64,000 bases of DNA, from the NCBI RefSeq assembly GCF_009865385.1, contig NZ_WWJT01000809.1:55124-119123 (forward strand), written 5' to 3'. Position numbers and translations under genes: made by a program. The notes under the pieces are model-generated. The model searched no databases. It saw only the letters and a list, made by a program, of their open reading frames with translations, and was not told the origin of the DNA. The stretch is from Streptomyces sp. SID486. GTDB lineage: Bacteria > Actinomycetota > Actinomycetes > Streptomycetales > Streptomycetaceae. Shown here piece after piece: positions 46,233 through 55,118 of the stretch. How positions within the stretch are numbered: the first letter of the stretch is position 1; each line of letters begins with the position of its first letter.

Positions 46233-46772
46233 GAGGCCAAGGCTACCGGTGCGGGGTGGCGGCCACCGAATCACTATTCCGGGGAGTCGGGATTCGTGGC
46301 TTACGTTCCGTTATGCGGTTATTGCCGAGCGTGTTCCCGGCGTCAAGGGAAAAGCGTCTCACTCCCTGGGACGGGGCAGGTCCCGGGTGCCCGGTTGACC
46401 TGATTCCCTTGTGCGGAAGGGGATTTGGCGGACCGGTTGTCCACAGAGATCCACACCCTCCGAAGAGTTATCCACAGGCTGTGTGGAAGGTCTGTGGACT
46501 CCGGAATTGATCACTCCGGAAAGTCCGGACCGGCTGAAGAATTCCCGGGTCAAACCCAGTCGACACCCACTTTCGGGTGGAAAACGGTCGCCCCAAAAGA
46601 TGAACCAAAGGAAACGGGTGGACGAAGGGTGACTCAGGGGCTGATGGCCTCGGCGGGGCCGTACAGGGCGATTTGTCGACCCGATGACCCGGTCCTGTCG
46701 ACTTGTCCCCAGGTCGAGAAGGGCACCTGTGGAAAACTTCTGTGGATAACGTTCGTATGCAGGTACGACCGG
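46233..46772. promoter_or_regulatory. serS-pheA gap with a DnaA-box cluster
   Basis: This 540-bp gap has no gene and is the least GC-rich stretch in the region. It holds three perfect DnaA boxes: TTGTCCACA (46437-46445), TTATCCACA (46468-46476) and TTATCCACA on the minus strand (46741-46749). Near matches are AGATCCACA (46447-46455), and on the minus strand CCTTCCACA (46482-46490), GAGTCCACA (46493-46501) and TTTTCCACA (46728-46736). The serS promoter should lie near 46240-46330, outside the boxes. Confidence 0.75.
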
Positions 46773-47705
46773 CTAGACCCAGCCGTCCCTGCAGCGCGCC
46801 ACCCAGTCGGCCGCCGCCATGAACTCCTCGTCCGACGTCCCCGGCAGCATCGGCCGGGCCTCGCCCGGGGTGATGTCCGCGCGCGGATAGGAACCGAGGA
46901 AACGCACCTGGAGACAGAGCCGTCGCAGGCCCATCAGCGTCTCCGCCATCCGCCGGTCGGAGATGTGGCCCTCGGCGTCGACGCAGAAGCAGTAGTTGCC
47001 GATCCCGGCGCCGGTCGGCCGGGACTGGAGCAGCATGAGGTTGATGCCGCGCGAGGCGAACTCACCGAGCAGATCGCGCAGGGCACCGGGATGGTCGTCC
47101 CGCTGCCACAGCACCACCGAGGTCTTGTCGGCACCGGTGGGCGCGGCCGGCCGGGCCGGGCGGCCGACGAGCACGAACCGGGTCTGCGCGTTCTCCGCGT
47201 CGTGGATCCCGGTCTCCAGCGCCTCCAGGCCGTACCGGGCGGCGGCGAACTCGCCCGCGAAGGCGGCGTCGTAGCGGCCTTCCTGGACGAGACGGGCGGC
47301 GTCCGCGTTGGAGGCCGCCGACTCCCAGAGGGCGTCCGGGAGGTGGCCGCGCAGCCAGTTGCGCACCTGCGGCTGGGCCGCGGGGTGGGCGGAGACCGTC
47401 TTGATGTCGGCGAGCTTCGTGCCGGGGCGGACCAGCAGCGCGAAGGTGATCGACAGCAGCACCTCGCGGTAGATCATCAGCGGTTCGCCCGCGACCAGCT
47501 CGTCCAGGGTCGTGGTGATGCCGCCCTCGACGGAGTTCTCGATCGGCACGAACGCGGCCTCGGCCTCGCCCGTCCGGACCGCGTCCAGCGCGGACTGCAC
47601 CGAGACGTACGGGTTCAGCTCCCGGGTGGCAGCTTCCGGGAGCGTGCGCAGGGCGACCTCCGTGAAGGTGCCCTCCGGGCCGAGATAGGCGTAGCTCGCT
47701 GGCAT
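46773..47705 (-). CDS. pheA: Prephenate dehydratase
   Basis: 310 residues, the monofunctional type. The catalytic domain (about 1-190) starts YAYLGPEGTFTEVAL, contains FVPIENSVEGGI and ends with the catalytic TRF in NAQTRFVLVG. The ACT domain follows, with GALRDLLGEFASRGINL (about 223-239), which binds phenylalanine for feedback control. It makes phenylpyruvate for Phe synthesis. ATG 47705. Confidence 0.97.
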   Translation of the reverse strand: MPASYAYLGPEGTFTEVALRTLPEAATRELNPYVSVQSALDAVRTGEAEAAFVPIENSVEGGITTTLDELVAGEPLMIYREVLLSITFALLVRPGTKLADIKTVSAHPAAQPQVRNWLRGHLPDALWESAASNADAARLVQEGRYDAAFAGEFAAARYGLEALETGIHDAENAQTRFVLVGRPARPAAPTGADKTSVVLWQRDDHPGALRDLLGEFASRGINLMLLQSRPTGAGIGNYCFCVDAEGHISDRRMAETLMGLRRLCLQVRFLGSYPRADITPGEARPMLPGTSDEEFMAAADWVARCRDGWV

Positions 47706-47785
47706 GTCCCTCACCCTAATGGCCGCAGGGGGAGCCGTCCTCCGCGTCTCAGGTTTTCCACCCGACCGGGTGGTTTGGATCCGGT

Positions 47786-49075
47786 TCACCCCTCCAGGAG
47801 CCGCTGACCCACGTATTCGCCCTCCGCCGCCCCGCCCGGCACCGCGAACAGGCCGCTCGCCTCGTGCCGGATGTACGCCGACAGGGCGTCGCCCCGGTCG
47901 AGTTTGCGCTGCACCGGGACGAAGCCGCGCAGCGGGTCCGCCTGCCAGCAGACGAAGAGCAGACCGGCGTCGGGTGTGCCGTCCGCGTCGATGCCGTCGT
48001 GGTAGGAGAAGGGACGCCGCAGCATGGCCGCGCCGCCGTTGCGGTCGGGTCGGGTGATGCGGGCGTGCGCGTTGAGCGGGACGACGTAGCCGCCCTCGGC
48101 ATCCGCCTTGTCCAGGTCCATCTCGGTCGTCTCGTCACCGCCGGACAGCGGCGCCCCGTCGGACTTGCGGCGCCCGATGACCTGTTCCTGGGCGGTGAGC
48201 GACAGCTTCTCCCAGTCGTCCAGGAGCATGCGGATGCGGCGGACGACGGCGTAGGAGCCGTTGGCCATCCACGCCGGTTCGCCGGTGGCGGGCACGAAGA
48301 TCCGCTGGTCGAAGTCGGCGTCGGCCGGCTTGGGGTTGCGGGTGCCGTCGAGCTGGCCCATGAGGTTGCGGGCCGTCATGGGGCGGGCGGTGGCGCCCGG
48401 AGCACGGTTGAAGCCGTTCATCTGCCAGCGCACCCGCGCGGCGGAGCCGGCGTCCTTCTGGATCGCGCGCAGCGCGTGGAAGGCGACCAGGGCGTCGTCC
48501 GCGCCGATCTGCACCCACAGGTCGCCGTCGCTGCGGGTCTTGTCGAGCCGGTCGGAGGAGAACGGCGGCAGCGGGTCGAGGGCCGCGGGCCGCTGCTTCT
48601 CCAGGCCGGTCCGGCCGAAGAAACCGTGTCCGAAGCCGAAGGTGACCGTCAGCGAGGACGGCCCGGCGTCCCGGGCCACGCCGGTGTCGTCGTGCGGGGC
48701 GGTCTCCCCCGCCATCAGCCGCTCGGCCGTCGCCGACCAGCGGCGCAGCAGGGCCGCCGCCTCCCGGCGCCCGGCGCCCGGGGCCAGGTCGAAGGCGACG
48801 AGGTGGCCGCTCGCCTGGAGCCCCTCGGTGATACCGGGCTGATGTTTCCCGTGAAACATCGCCCGGCCGGAGCCCACCGAGGTCAGCGGTGTGGCGGCGG
48901 CGGGCGCGGCGGTGTACCCCACGGCCCCGCCGGCCGCGCCGAGCACGAGCCCGGTGGCGCCGGCGGTGCCGAGCAGGGCACGCCGGGAGAAGCCGCTCGG
49001 GTCGGATGCGGGCCGCGCGCCCGGCGCGCCCGGTGCGCCGGGCGTACGGGTCTCCTGGGTGGACTGGTCAGGCAT
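47786..49075 (-). CDS. dtpA: Tat-exported DyP-type heme peroxidase DtpA
   Basis: 429 residues. A Tat signal with FSRRALLG (twin Arg 31-32) and a hydrophobic stretch precede the mature part. The DyP signature GQLDG (GxxDG) lies near residue 235, and the likely heme-ligand His is near 338. By position after sco, ecuC and copCD this is DtpA, which in S. lividans is needed to mature the copper-radical oxidase GlxA for morphogenesis. An EfeB-type iron-uptake role is less likely because no efeU/efeO is nearby. A parS-like site lies within the gene (48844). Confidence 0.93.
   Translation of the reverse strand: MPDQSTQETRTPGAPGAPGARPASDPSGFSRRALLGTAGATGLVLGAAGGAVGYTAAPAAATPLTSVGSGRAMFHGKHQPGITEGLQASGHLVAFDLAPGAGRREAAALLRRWSATAERLMAGETAPHDDTGVARDAGPSSLTVTFGFGHGFFGRTGLEKQRPAALDPLPPFSSDRLDKTRSDGDLWVQIGADDALVAFHALRAIQKDAGSAARVRWQMNGFNRAPGATARPMTARNLMGQLDGTRNPKPADADFDQRIFVPATGEPAWMANGSYAVVRRIRMLLDDWEKLSLTAQEQVIGRRKSDGAPLSGGDETTEMDLDKADAEGGYVVPLNAHARITRPDRNGGAAMLRRPFSYHDGIDADGTPDAGLLFVCWQADPLRGFVPVQRKLDRGDALSAYIRHEASGLFAVPGGAAEGEYVGQRLLEG
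48844..48857. other. parS: parS-like site (one mismatch) inside dtpA
   Basis: GTTTCCCGTGAAAC, with flanking GAT/ATC extending the symmetry. On the coding strand it encodes M-F-H-G-K-H in the mature N-terminal part of DtpA. Confidence 0.6.
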
Positions 49076-49083
49076 GGTGTGGA

Positions 49084-51255
49084 TCAGCCGATCTGCGCGT
49101 TCTTGGAGACGGTCACCTGGTCGATGTCGGAGGTGCGTACCGTGACGGCGACCTTCCAGTCACCGGCCATCGGGATCTGCACTTCGTTCGCGGACCAGTG
49201 ACCGGTGGTGATGTGGTCGGGGTTCACGGGCAGCGGGCCGATCTTCTTCGCCTCCAGGGTGAAGGCGACCTTCACCTCCGGGACGTCGAAGGCCCGGCCG
49301 TTGGGCCGCTGGACGTACACGTGCATCTCGTTGCCGCCCACGCGCGCGGGGTCCAGGTCGATGCTGACGACGCCCTTGCCGTCGGTGCCGCCGGTGTCGA
49401 ACGGCATGTCCAGGGTGAGCGCACCGGAGGCCGCCGTACCGGAGCCGGCCGACGTGGAGGTGGCTGCCCTGGCCTCCTGCTCGGTGCGGCCCGGCTCGGT
49501 CTGGGTGAGCGCGGTGGTGACGGCGAGCAGGACGACGGCGACACCGGCTTCGGCGAGCACCGAGCGGCGCAGCCCGAAACGGTTCGGGTCGGCGTCGCGC
49601 AGCCGCTTGCGCTGCGCGGCGTCGACGGCCGCGCGCTGCCGGGCGAGCTGGGCGGCGCGCTGGGAGTCACCGGAACCGGAACCCTTGCCGTTCCCGGCGC
49701 CGACCCGGCCGTTCCCGGCGCTGCCCTTGCCGCTCGCGGCTTCCTTGCCGTTCCCGGCGCCGACCCGGTCGTTCCCCGTGCCGCTCTTGCCGTTCGCGGC
49801 TTCCTTGCTGTTCGCGGTGCCGCTCTTGCCGTTCGCGGTGCTGCTCTCTCCGTTCCCGGTCTCCTTGGCGTTCGCGGTGCTGACCCCGCCCTTCGCGGCA
49901 CCCTTCCCGGACCCCTTGCCCAGCGACTTCGAGGCCGGCACCTGTTCCTTCTGGGTCTCGGTCCGGGGCTGGGCCTGCGTCCGGGCCCGGGCCTGGGCCT
50001 TCTTGGCCTTGGCGGTGACGGCCCGGTCCGTGAGCCGGTTCGTCCAGCGCCGGGACACCACCGCGAGGCCGGTCAGCAGGGCCACCAGCCCGATCTTGAC
50101 CAGCAGCAGCTGGCCGTAGCGGGTCCCGGTGAACGCCGACCAGGAGCCGAGCTGGCGCCAGGACTGGTAGACGCCGGTGGCGACGAGCGCGAGGACGGAG
50201 CCCAGGGCCAGCCGGGAGAACCGCCGTACGGCGGCGGCCTCGACCGGGGTCTCGGCGGGCGCCAGGTACAGCGCGACCAGCAGGGCGGTGAGGCCGCCCA
50301 GCCAGGCGGCGACGGCGAGCAGGTGGACGACGTCCACCGGCATGGCGATGCCCGGCTGGAGCCCGGTGGAGGCATGTTCGGCCATGGCCCAGCTGGTGGC
50401 GAGCCCGGCCGCGACGACCACACCGCCGACGGCGAGACCGAAGGCCAGGTCGCGTTTCTCGGTGCCCTCCTCACGGCGGGTGTAGGTCCCGAAGAGGACG
50501 GCGACGAACAGCGCGGCCGCGGCGAGCAGCAGCAGCCGGGAGACCAGTGCGGCGCCGGTCTTGGTCTGCAGCACCTGGCCGAGCAGGTCGAGGTCGAAGA
50601 CGTCGGCGAGCCTGCCGGTTCCGGTGTACGAGCCGCGCAGGAGCAGCAGCCACAGGGTGGCCGCGGTCAGCGCGACCCAGCCGCCGACGACCAGCCGCTG
50701 CAGGGCTCGTACCCCGGCGCCGCGCTGCCAGCAGGCGAGCACGAAGGCCGCGCCGCCGGCGAGCACGATGAAGCCGGCGTACGACACGTACCGCCCGACG
50801 GCGTAGAGCCAGCCGACGACTCCGCCGCCCACGGCCGGTGCGCCGGCGGAGACGACGGTCTGCGAGGGCGCCCCGACGGAGAAGGTGAAGGCACCGGCGA
50901 CGGGGTGGCTGTCCGCCGAGACGACCTGGTAGGTGACGGTGTAGGTGCCCTTGGACAGGCCGCTCTTGAGCTGCACGGCGTACGTCGTGCCGCTGACGTT
51001 GGCGGGGCCGCCCGTCTGGACCGGCTTGCCGCGCGGGTCGAGGACGCGCAGGGAGTCGTCGCTCATGGCCACCTTCTCGGAGAAGGTGAGCGACACCTGG
51101 GTGGGCGCCTTGTCGACCACCACCCCCTGCGCGGGGTCGCTGCCGGTCAGTGCCGCATGGGCGGAGGCCGGTCCGGCGCCCGCCAGCAGCGCGCCGGTGA
51201 CGGCGAGGCACAGCAGCAACAGGGTCCGCAGGCGGGGGGCGATGGTCCGGGTCAC
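49084..51255 (-). CDS. CopC-CopD fusion, copper-handling membrane protein (YcnJ type)
   Basis: 723 residues. A signal peptide ends ASA before His33, the N-terminal Cu ligand of the CopC domain (about 33-125). The CopD part (about 145-430) has eight TM helices. A long Gly/Asn/Lys low-complexity segment (about 440-527) follows, then one more TM helix (about 555-575) and a periplasmic YtkA/FixH-like domain (about 590-723). It probably moves copper across or at the membrane for the Sco-ECuC-DtpA pathway. It ends 8 bases before dtpA. Confidence 0.93.
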   Translation of the reverse strand: MTRTIAPRLRTLLLLCLAVTGALLAGAGPASAHAALTGSDPAQGVVVDKAPTQVSLTFSEKVAMSDDSLRVLDPRGKPVQTGGPANVSGTTYAVQLKSGLSKGTYTVTYQVVSADSHPVAGAFTFSVGAPSQTVVSAGAPAVGGGVVGWLYAVGRYVSYAGFIVLAGGAAFVLACWQRGAGVRALQRLVVGGWVALTAATLWLLLLRGSYTGTGRLADVFDLDLLGQVLQTKTGAALVSRLLLLAAAALFVAVLFGTYTRREEGTEKRDLAFGLAVGGVVVAAGLATSWAMAEHASTGLQPGIAMPVDVVHLLAVAAWLGGLTALLVALYLAPAETPVEAAAVRRFSRLALGSVLALVATGVYQSWRQLGSWSAFTGTRYGQLLLVKIGLVALLTGLAVVSRRWTNRLTDRAVTAKAKKAQARARTQAQPRTETQKEQVPASKSLGKGSGKGAAKGGVSTANAKETGNGESSTANGKSGTANSKEAANGKSGTGNDRVGAGNGKEAASGKGSAGNGRVGAGNGKGSGSGDSQRAAQLARQRAAVDAAQRKRLRDADPNRFGLRRSVLAEAGVAVVLLAVTTALTQTEPGRTEQEARAATSTSAGSGTAASGALTLDMPFDTGGTDGKGVVSIDLDPARVGGNEMHVYVQRPNGRAFDVPEVKVAFTLEAKKIGPLPVNPDHITTGHWSANEVQIPMAGDWKVAVTVRTSDIDQVTVSKNAQIG

Positions 51256-51268
51256 GGTGGTCCCTCCC

Positions 51269-51736
51269 TCAGTGGCCGGTCGACGGGTTGTACGTCGCGG
51301 ACTTCACCGGCATCTCGACGGTGACGGGCCCGGACTTGGCGAAGGTGAGCTGCACGGCGACCGTCTGGCCCTGCTTCGGCGCACGCTTCAGCTTCTCGAA
51401 CATCAGGTGGTTGCCCCCGCTCTTGAACACGAGCCGGCCGTGGGCCGGTATGGGGAAGGACGACTTCTCCGTCATGGCCCCGCCGACGGTGCTGTGCATG
51501 GTGACCTGGCCGGCGGCGTCGCTGCTGACCGAGGTCAGCTCGTCGTCGGTGCCGCCGTCGTTGGTGATCGTCAGGAAGCCGGCCGCCATGTCGGCGGAGA
51601 CGGGCTGCGGCATGTAGGAGGAGCTGACGGACAGCTCCGCCGTGCCCGCCGCCGGCTTCGAGCCGGATCCGGAGCAGCCGGTGAGGGCCAGGACACCGGC
51701 GAGCGCGCCGGCGGTGAGCAGGGCGAGACGCCTCAC
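51269..51736 (-). CDS. ecuC: Extracytoplasmic PCuAC copper chaperone (ECuC)
   Basis: 155 residues. A lipoprotein signal has the lipobox LTGC near residues 17-20. The PCuAC beta domain carries His/Met ligands: MHSTVGGAM (near 80), then HGRLVFKSGGNHLMFEKL. It holds Cu(I) outside the membrane and passes it to Sco or oxidases. GTG 51736 has ggag upstream and overlaps the sco stop by 4 bases. It corresponds to S. lividans ECuC. Confidence 0.93.
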   Translation of the reverse strand: MRRLALLTAGALAGVLALTGCSGSGSKPAAGTAELSVSSSYMPQPVSADMAAGFLTITNDGGTDDELTSVSSDAAGQVTMHSTVGGAMTEKSSFPIPAHGRLVFKSGGNHLMFEKLKRAPKQGQTVAVQLTFAKSGPVTVEMPVKSATYNPSTGH

Positions 51737-52386
51737 GGCTTGGCTCCCTCGACGATCCTGGGCAGGTCCTTGGTGTAGTCGTCCGCGGTGGCGGACTCGC
51801 CGAAGAGGACGTAACCGGCGTCGGTCTTCGGCGAGAAGGCGATGACCTGGGTGCCGTGCACCGAGACGAGCTTGCCGTTCTTGTCCTTCGTCGTCGGCTC
51901 CACGGAGATGCCGACCGACCGGGCACCGGCCTGGATCTTGCGGAAGTCGCCGGTCAGGCCAACGAACCGGGAGTCGATGCCCTGGAGCCACTTGCCCAGT
52001 TCGGCGGGCGTGTCACGGCCGGGGTCGGTGGTGACGAACACGACCCGCAGGTCGTCCTGCTCGGCCTTGGGCAGTGCCTTCTTGGCCACGGCGATGTTGC
52101 TCATCGTCGCCGGGCAGATGTCCGGGCAGTGCGTGTAGCCGAAGTAGACCAGGGTGGGGTGGCCCTTCGTCTCCTCGCGGAGGTCGTACTTCTTGCCGTG
52201 CGTGTCGGTCAGGACCAGGTCCGGCTTGGTGAACGGCTGGTCGAGCACGGTGGCGACCTGGTTCGAACCGGATCCGCCCGAGGCCACGGCGACCGGTGAG
52301 GAGTCGTCGTCCCCGTTGCCGCAGGCGGAGAGGGTCAGCGTGGCGGCGGCGAACAGCGCGGCCGCGGCGAACGTCTTCTTGCGCAT
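51733..52386 (-). CDS. sco: Sco-family copper chaperone lipoprotein
   Basis: 217 residues. A lipobox LSAC near 19-22 predicts a lipid anchor. The thioredoxin-like domain has the Cu-binding CPDIC (near 87-91) and the distal His in SVHGTQVI (near 174-181). In S. lividans Sco takes copper to cytochrome aa3 oxidase and, with DtpA, to GlxA. Overlaps ecuC. Confidence 0.95.
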   Translation of the reverse strand: MRKKTFAAAALFAAATLTLSACGNGDDDSSPVAVASGGSGSNQVATVLDQPFTKPDLVLTDTHGKKYDLREETKGHPTLVYFGYTHCPDICPATMSNIAVAKKALPKAEQDDLRVVFVTTDPGRDTPAELGKWLQGIDSRFVGLTGDFRKIQAGARSVGISVEPTTKDKNGKLVSVHGTQVIAFSPKTDAGYVLFGESATADDYTKDLPRIVEGAKP

Positions 52387-52417
52387 AGGAAAATGTCCCA
52401 GAAGTGTGAAATCCGGC

Positions 52418-52473
52418 GCGCACCGGGGTCGTACGGGGACGCCGTGGGAGGCGCCGTACGAGCCCCGGTGCGC
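52418..52473 (-). terminator. Bulged long hairpin between ycnI and sco
   Basis: A 19-bp stem with one bulged base and a 17-base loop, between the ycnI stop (52489) and the sco start (52386). It would stop or attenuate transcription from ycnI into the copper operon, so sco probably also has its own promoter between 52387 and 52417 or within the hairpin region. Confidence 0.7.
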
Positions 52474-52488
52474 TGCGGAACGCGGGGC

Positions 52489-53214
52489 TCAGGCGGCGGT
52501 GCGGCGGCGGCCCGCGAGGACGCCGTAGGCCACACCCGCGATGCCGATGACGATGCCGGCCACGCCGAGCACGCGCGCGGTGTTGTCGGTGCCGCCGTCG
52601 GAGTCGTCGGCGGCCGCCTGCTCGGACTTGTCGGCCTTGTCGTCGGCGGCCGGGGTCACGGAGCCGTGGTGGTCGTCGGCGGCGGCGGACAGCTCCAGCA
52701 CGGGGGCCGGGTTCTCCGGCTCGTCCTGGCCCTTCTGCGCCACCTCGATCCAGCGCACGATCTCCTTGTCGGAGTACGTCTGGATGGCCTTGAACGTGAG
52801 CTGGTCGGCGTCCTCGGGCAGTGCGCCGAGGGAGACCGGGAACTTCTGGAAGTACCCGGGCTCGATGCCCTTGCCGTCGGCCGTCCAGGTGACCTTGGTG
52901 ACGGCCTCGTCGATCTTCTCGCCGTGCATGGTGAGCGGCTTGTCCAGCTTGGACTTGGTGATGTCGATCTTCCAGCCGGGGAGGGGCTGCGGCATCACCG
53001 AGGCGATCGGGTGCTCGGCCGGGAGGTTGACCTCGATCTTGGTGGTCGAGGCGTCGTCACGCTCGTTCGGGACCTTGAAGTCGACGACCGCGTAACCGCC
53101 CTTGGCCGCGGTGCCCTCCGGCTGCACGGTGACGTGCGCGAAGGCGGGGGCGGACAGGGCGAGGACGGCCGAGCCGGCGACGACGGTGGCGGCGGCGATG
53201 CGAGAAGCCTTCAT
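52489..53214 (-). CDS. YcnI family (DUF1775) secreted copper-associated protein
   Basis: 241 residues. A signal peptide ends AFA, leaving His as the first mature residue (HVTVQPEG), the Cu ligand of the YcnI domain. A Trp in PGWKID is the other conserved site residue. After the domain (about 28-165) comes a Asp/Ala-rich linker and a C-terminal TM helix followed by GRRR, which would anchor it outside the cell. First gene of the copper cluster. Confidence 0.93.
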   Translation of the reverse strand: MKASRIAAATVVAGSAVLALSAPAFAHVTVQPEGTAAKGGYAVVDFKVPNERDDASTTKIEVNLPAEHPIASVMPQPLPGWKIDITKSKLDKPLTMHGEKIDEAVTKVTWTADGKGIEPGYFQKFPVSLGALPEDADQLTFKAIQTYSDKEIVRWIEVAQKGQDEPENPAPVLELSAAADDHHGSVTPAADDKADKSEQAAADDSDGGTDNTARVLGVAGIVIGIAGVAYGVLAGRRRTAA

Positions 53215-53397
53215 GGCGGTTGGGTACTCCACTCCGGGTGAGTTGCGCTGGTGATCAGGAGTACGCGTGCGCGGGGCCGTACCACTCGTGGTGGACCGGA
53301 CCGATGTCGGTGTGCGCACACGTGCGTGCCGCACGACGGCGGCCCTCCCGTCCGGCTCTCCGTTTCCCGGGTGCGCTGGAGCGGTGGTCGCGTCGTG

Positions 53398-54270
53398 TCA
53401 GGCGGCGAGGAGGAACTCGGCGGCGGGCGGGCCGCGCCGGATCACCGTGTGCTGGAGTACGGCGGTGTGCGGGGCCGGGGCGTCGTCCCTCTCCCGGCGA
53501 CGGCCGCGCGGACCGGTCCCGGTGACGCACAGCGGGCCGGCGCACAGGGCGCGCACCAGAGCGAGAGCGGCGCGCAAGGAACGGACGAGCGCCCCCTCCG
53601 TGACTCCGTGCGCCGACAGCTCGATCAGCCGCAGCACGGCCAGGTCGCCGCGGCGCAGCAGCCAGCCGGCGGCCACGGCCGCGAGCACATGGCCGAGCAG
53701 CATCGGCAGCGAGGGCAGCAGACCGGCCGAGGCTCCGGCGGCGTCGTGGAGATGCTCCATGCCGGCCGGGACGGCCGTCGGCCGGCCGGAGCGGTCTATC
53801 AGCCGCGCGTCCAGCAGCAGCCGGAAGGCGTGTCCCGGGGTGAGGGAGGCCGGAGCCGACCCGCACACCAGCCGCGCCGCGCGCTCCACCAGCGCACTGT
53901 CGCTCAGCACGCCCGTGAGACCGCCGGTCCCGGTCGGGGCCATGGACCCCGCCGGCATGCCGGCGGAGGCCATCGCACCGTGCTGCCCCAGCCCGAACAG
54001 CGTGTGCAGCACGGTCTGGCCGACGGCGAGGAGCGCGGCGATGCCCGGCAGCGAGCGGGCGCGCCCGGCGAGCGGCGCCACGAGCAGCAGGGATCCGAGG
54101 AAACCCACCCCGAGCGTCCACAGCGGCATGCCCGCGCAGGAGGCCAGGGTGTGCCCGCACGCGGCCAGCGCGACGCAGACCGCGGCGAACACCGCGGCCC
54201 GCAGTATCCGGAGTCCGGCTCCGGGACGCGCCGTGCGCGGGTGGGGGGCTGTCATGGCGGGGCTCATCAT
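53398..54270 (-). CDS. Multi-TM membrane protein, Met/His-bearing, function unknown
   Basis: 290 residues with about six hydrophobic segments; not recognised. A loop near residues 94-115 is Met-rich (HGAMASAGMPAGSMAP), and another has MEHLHD near 169. Next to the copper cluster these could be copper ligands; that is inference. A second start at 54255 (MTAPHPRTARPG) is possible. It lies upstream of ycnI on the same strand, 183 bases away. Confidence 0.7.
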   Translation of the reverse strand: MMSPAMTAPHPRTARPGAGLRILRAAVFAAVCVALAACGHTLASCAGMPLWTLGVGFLGSLLLVAPLAGRARSLPGIAALLAVGQTVLHTLFGLGQHGAMASAGMPAGSMAPTGTGGLTGVLSDSALVERAARLVCGSAPASLTPGHAFRLLLDARLIDRSGRPTAVPAGMEHLHDAAGASAGLLPSLPMLLGHVLAAVAAGWLLRRGDLAVLRLIELSAHGVTEGALVRSLRAALALVRALCAGPLCVTGTGPRGRRRERDDAPAPHTAVLQHTVIRRGPPAAEFLLAA

Positions 54271-54442
54271 CCCACTGCCTTCACCGGTGGCATACGGCAG
54301 GTCGCCTCAGGCGTCCCTCATACACCGATTCCGGTCGCCGCGCATCGGCCGTATGGGCGGAGTCACGTCAACTGAGTGCTTACGGGCGCCTACGGGCGGC
54401 AATAGGTAACGGTATGTCGAGCCGCGGCCGGGAGGCTGGAGC

Positions 54443-54889
54443 ATGAGCATCTGGTGGTCACTCCATCTCCGGCGCGAGGCCGCGAGCGTGCCGCTCGCGC
54501 GCCGCCTGCTGATCGGCACGATGGAGACGGCGGGCGTCGACCCGGAGATCTCCTACGACCTGTCCGTGGCCCTGAGCGAAGCGTGCGCGAACGCCGTCGA
54601 GCACGGCGGGAACCCGTGCCCGGGGGCCTCGGAGGCGTACCGGGTGACCGCGTACCTCGACGGTGAGAAGTGCCGTATCGAGGTGTCCGACTCCGGTTCC
54701 GGTTTCACCCGGGCCACCCAGGACCTGCGGCCCGCCCGGACGGACGCCGAGCACGGGCGCGGCCTCTGCCTGATCCGGGAACTCGCCGACCACGTCCACA
54801 TCGGGGCCAGGCCCGGGCGCGGCGGGACGGTGGTCAGCTTCGACAAGATCCTCAAGTGGAAGAAGGATCCCTCGCTGCTCACGGCCTAG
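54443..54889 (+). CDS. Anti-sigma-factor-type ATP-binding protein (HATPase, RsbW-like)
   Basis: 148 residues, a stand-alone GHKL ATPase. N box ALSEACANAVEHG (about 43-55), G1 box DSGSGF (about 86-91) and G2 box GRGLCLIRELAD (about 108-119). Such proteins phosphorylate anti-anti-sigma factors or bind sigma factors. No partner gene is adjacent. ATG has ggagg upstream. Confidence 0.9.
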   Translation: MSIWWSLHLRREAASVPLARRLLIGTMETAGVDPEISYDLSVALSEACANAVEHGGNPCPGASEAYRVTAYLDGEKCRIEVSDSGSGFTRATQDLRPARTDAEHGRGLCLIRELADHVHIGARPGRGGTVVSFDKILKWKKDPSLLTA

Positions 54890-55030
54890 CGGGCGACGCG
54901 CGCCCGTGGCAGGTCGTGGGCGTGGCTGTCGGTCGGCGCGGCGAGCGCGAGCGGGCCGACGGTCTCGGTGCGGTGGTCGCCGCGCCTGCCCGCGGCTCCG
55001 TCGCACGGCCGCGACCGGTCGCGGTCCGCC

Positions 55031-55104
55031 GGCGTACGACAAGGCCGGGCACCTCTCCCGGTACCCGGCGTACGACAAGGCCGGGCACCTCCCCGGTACC
55101 CGGC
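55031..55104. repeat. 36-bp direct repeat, two copies
   Basis: Units at 55031-55066 and 55067-55102, starting GGCGTACGACAAGGCCGGGC and ending GGTACCC; the second is one base shorter inside. Each can form small GC hairpins. The tract lies just past the pepP 3' end and may act as its terminator. Confidence 0.75.
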
Positions 55105-55118
55105 CATGTGTGTGCGGA

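Noticed and set aside
46233..46340. T-box leader upstream of serS
   Set aside because: No T-box core sequence or specifier-loop structure is seen on the minus strand before the GTG.
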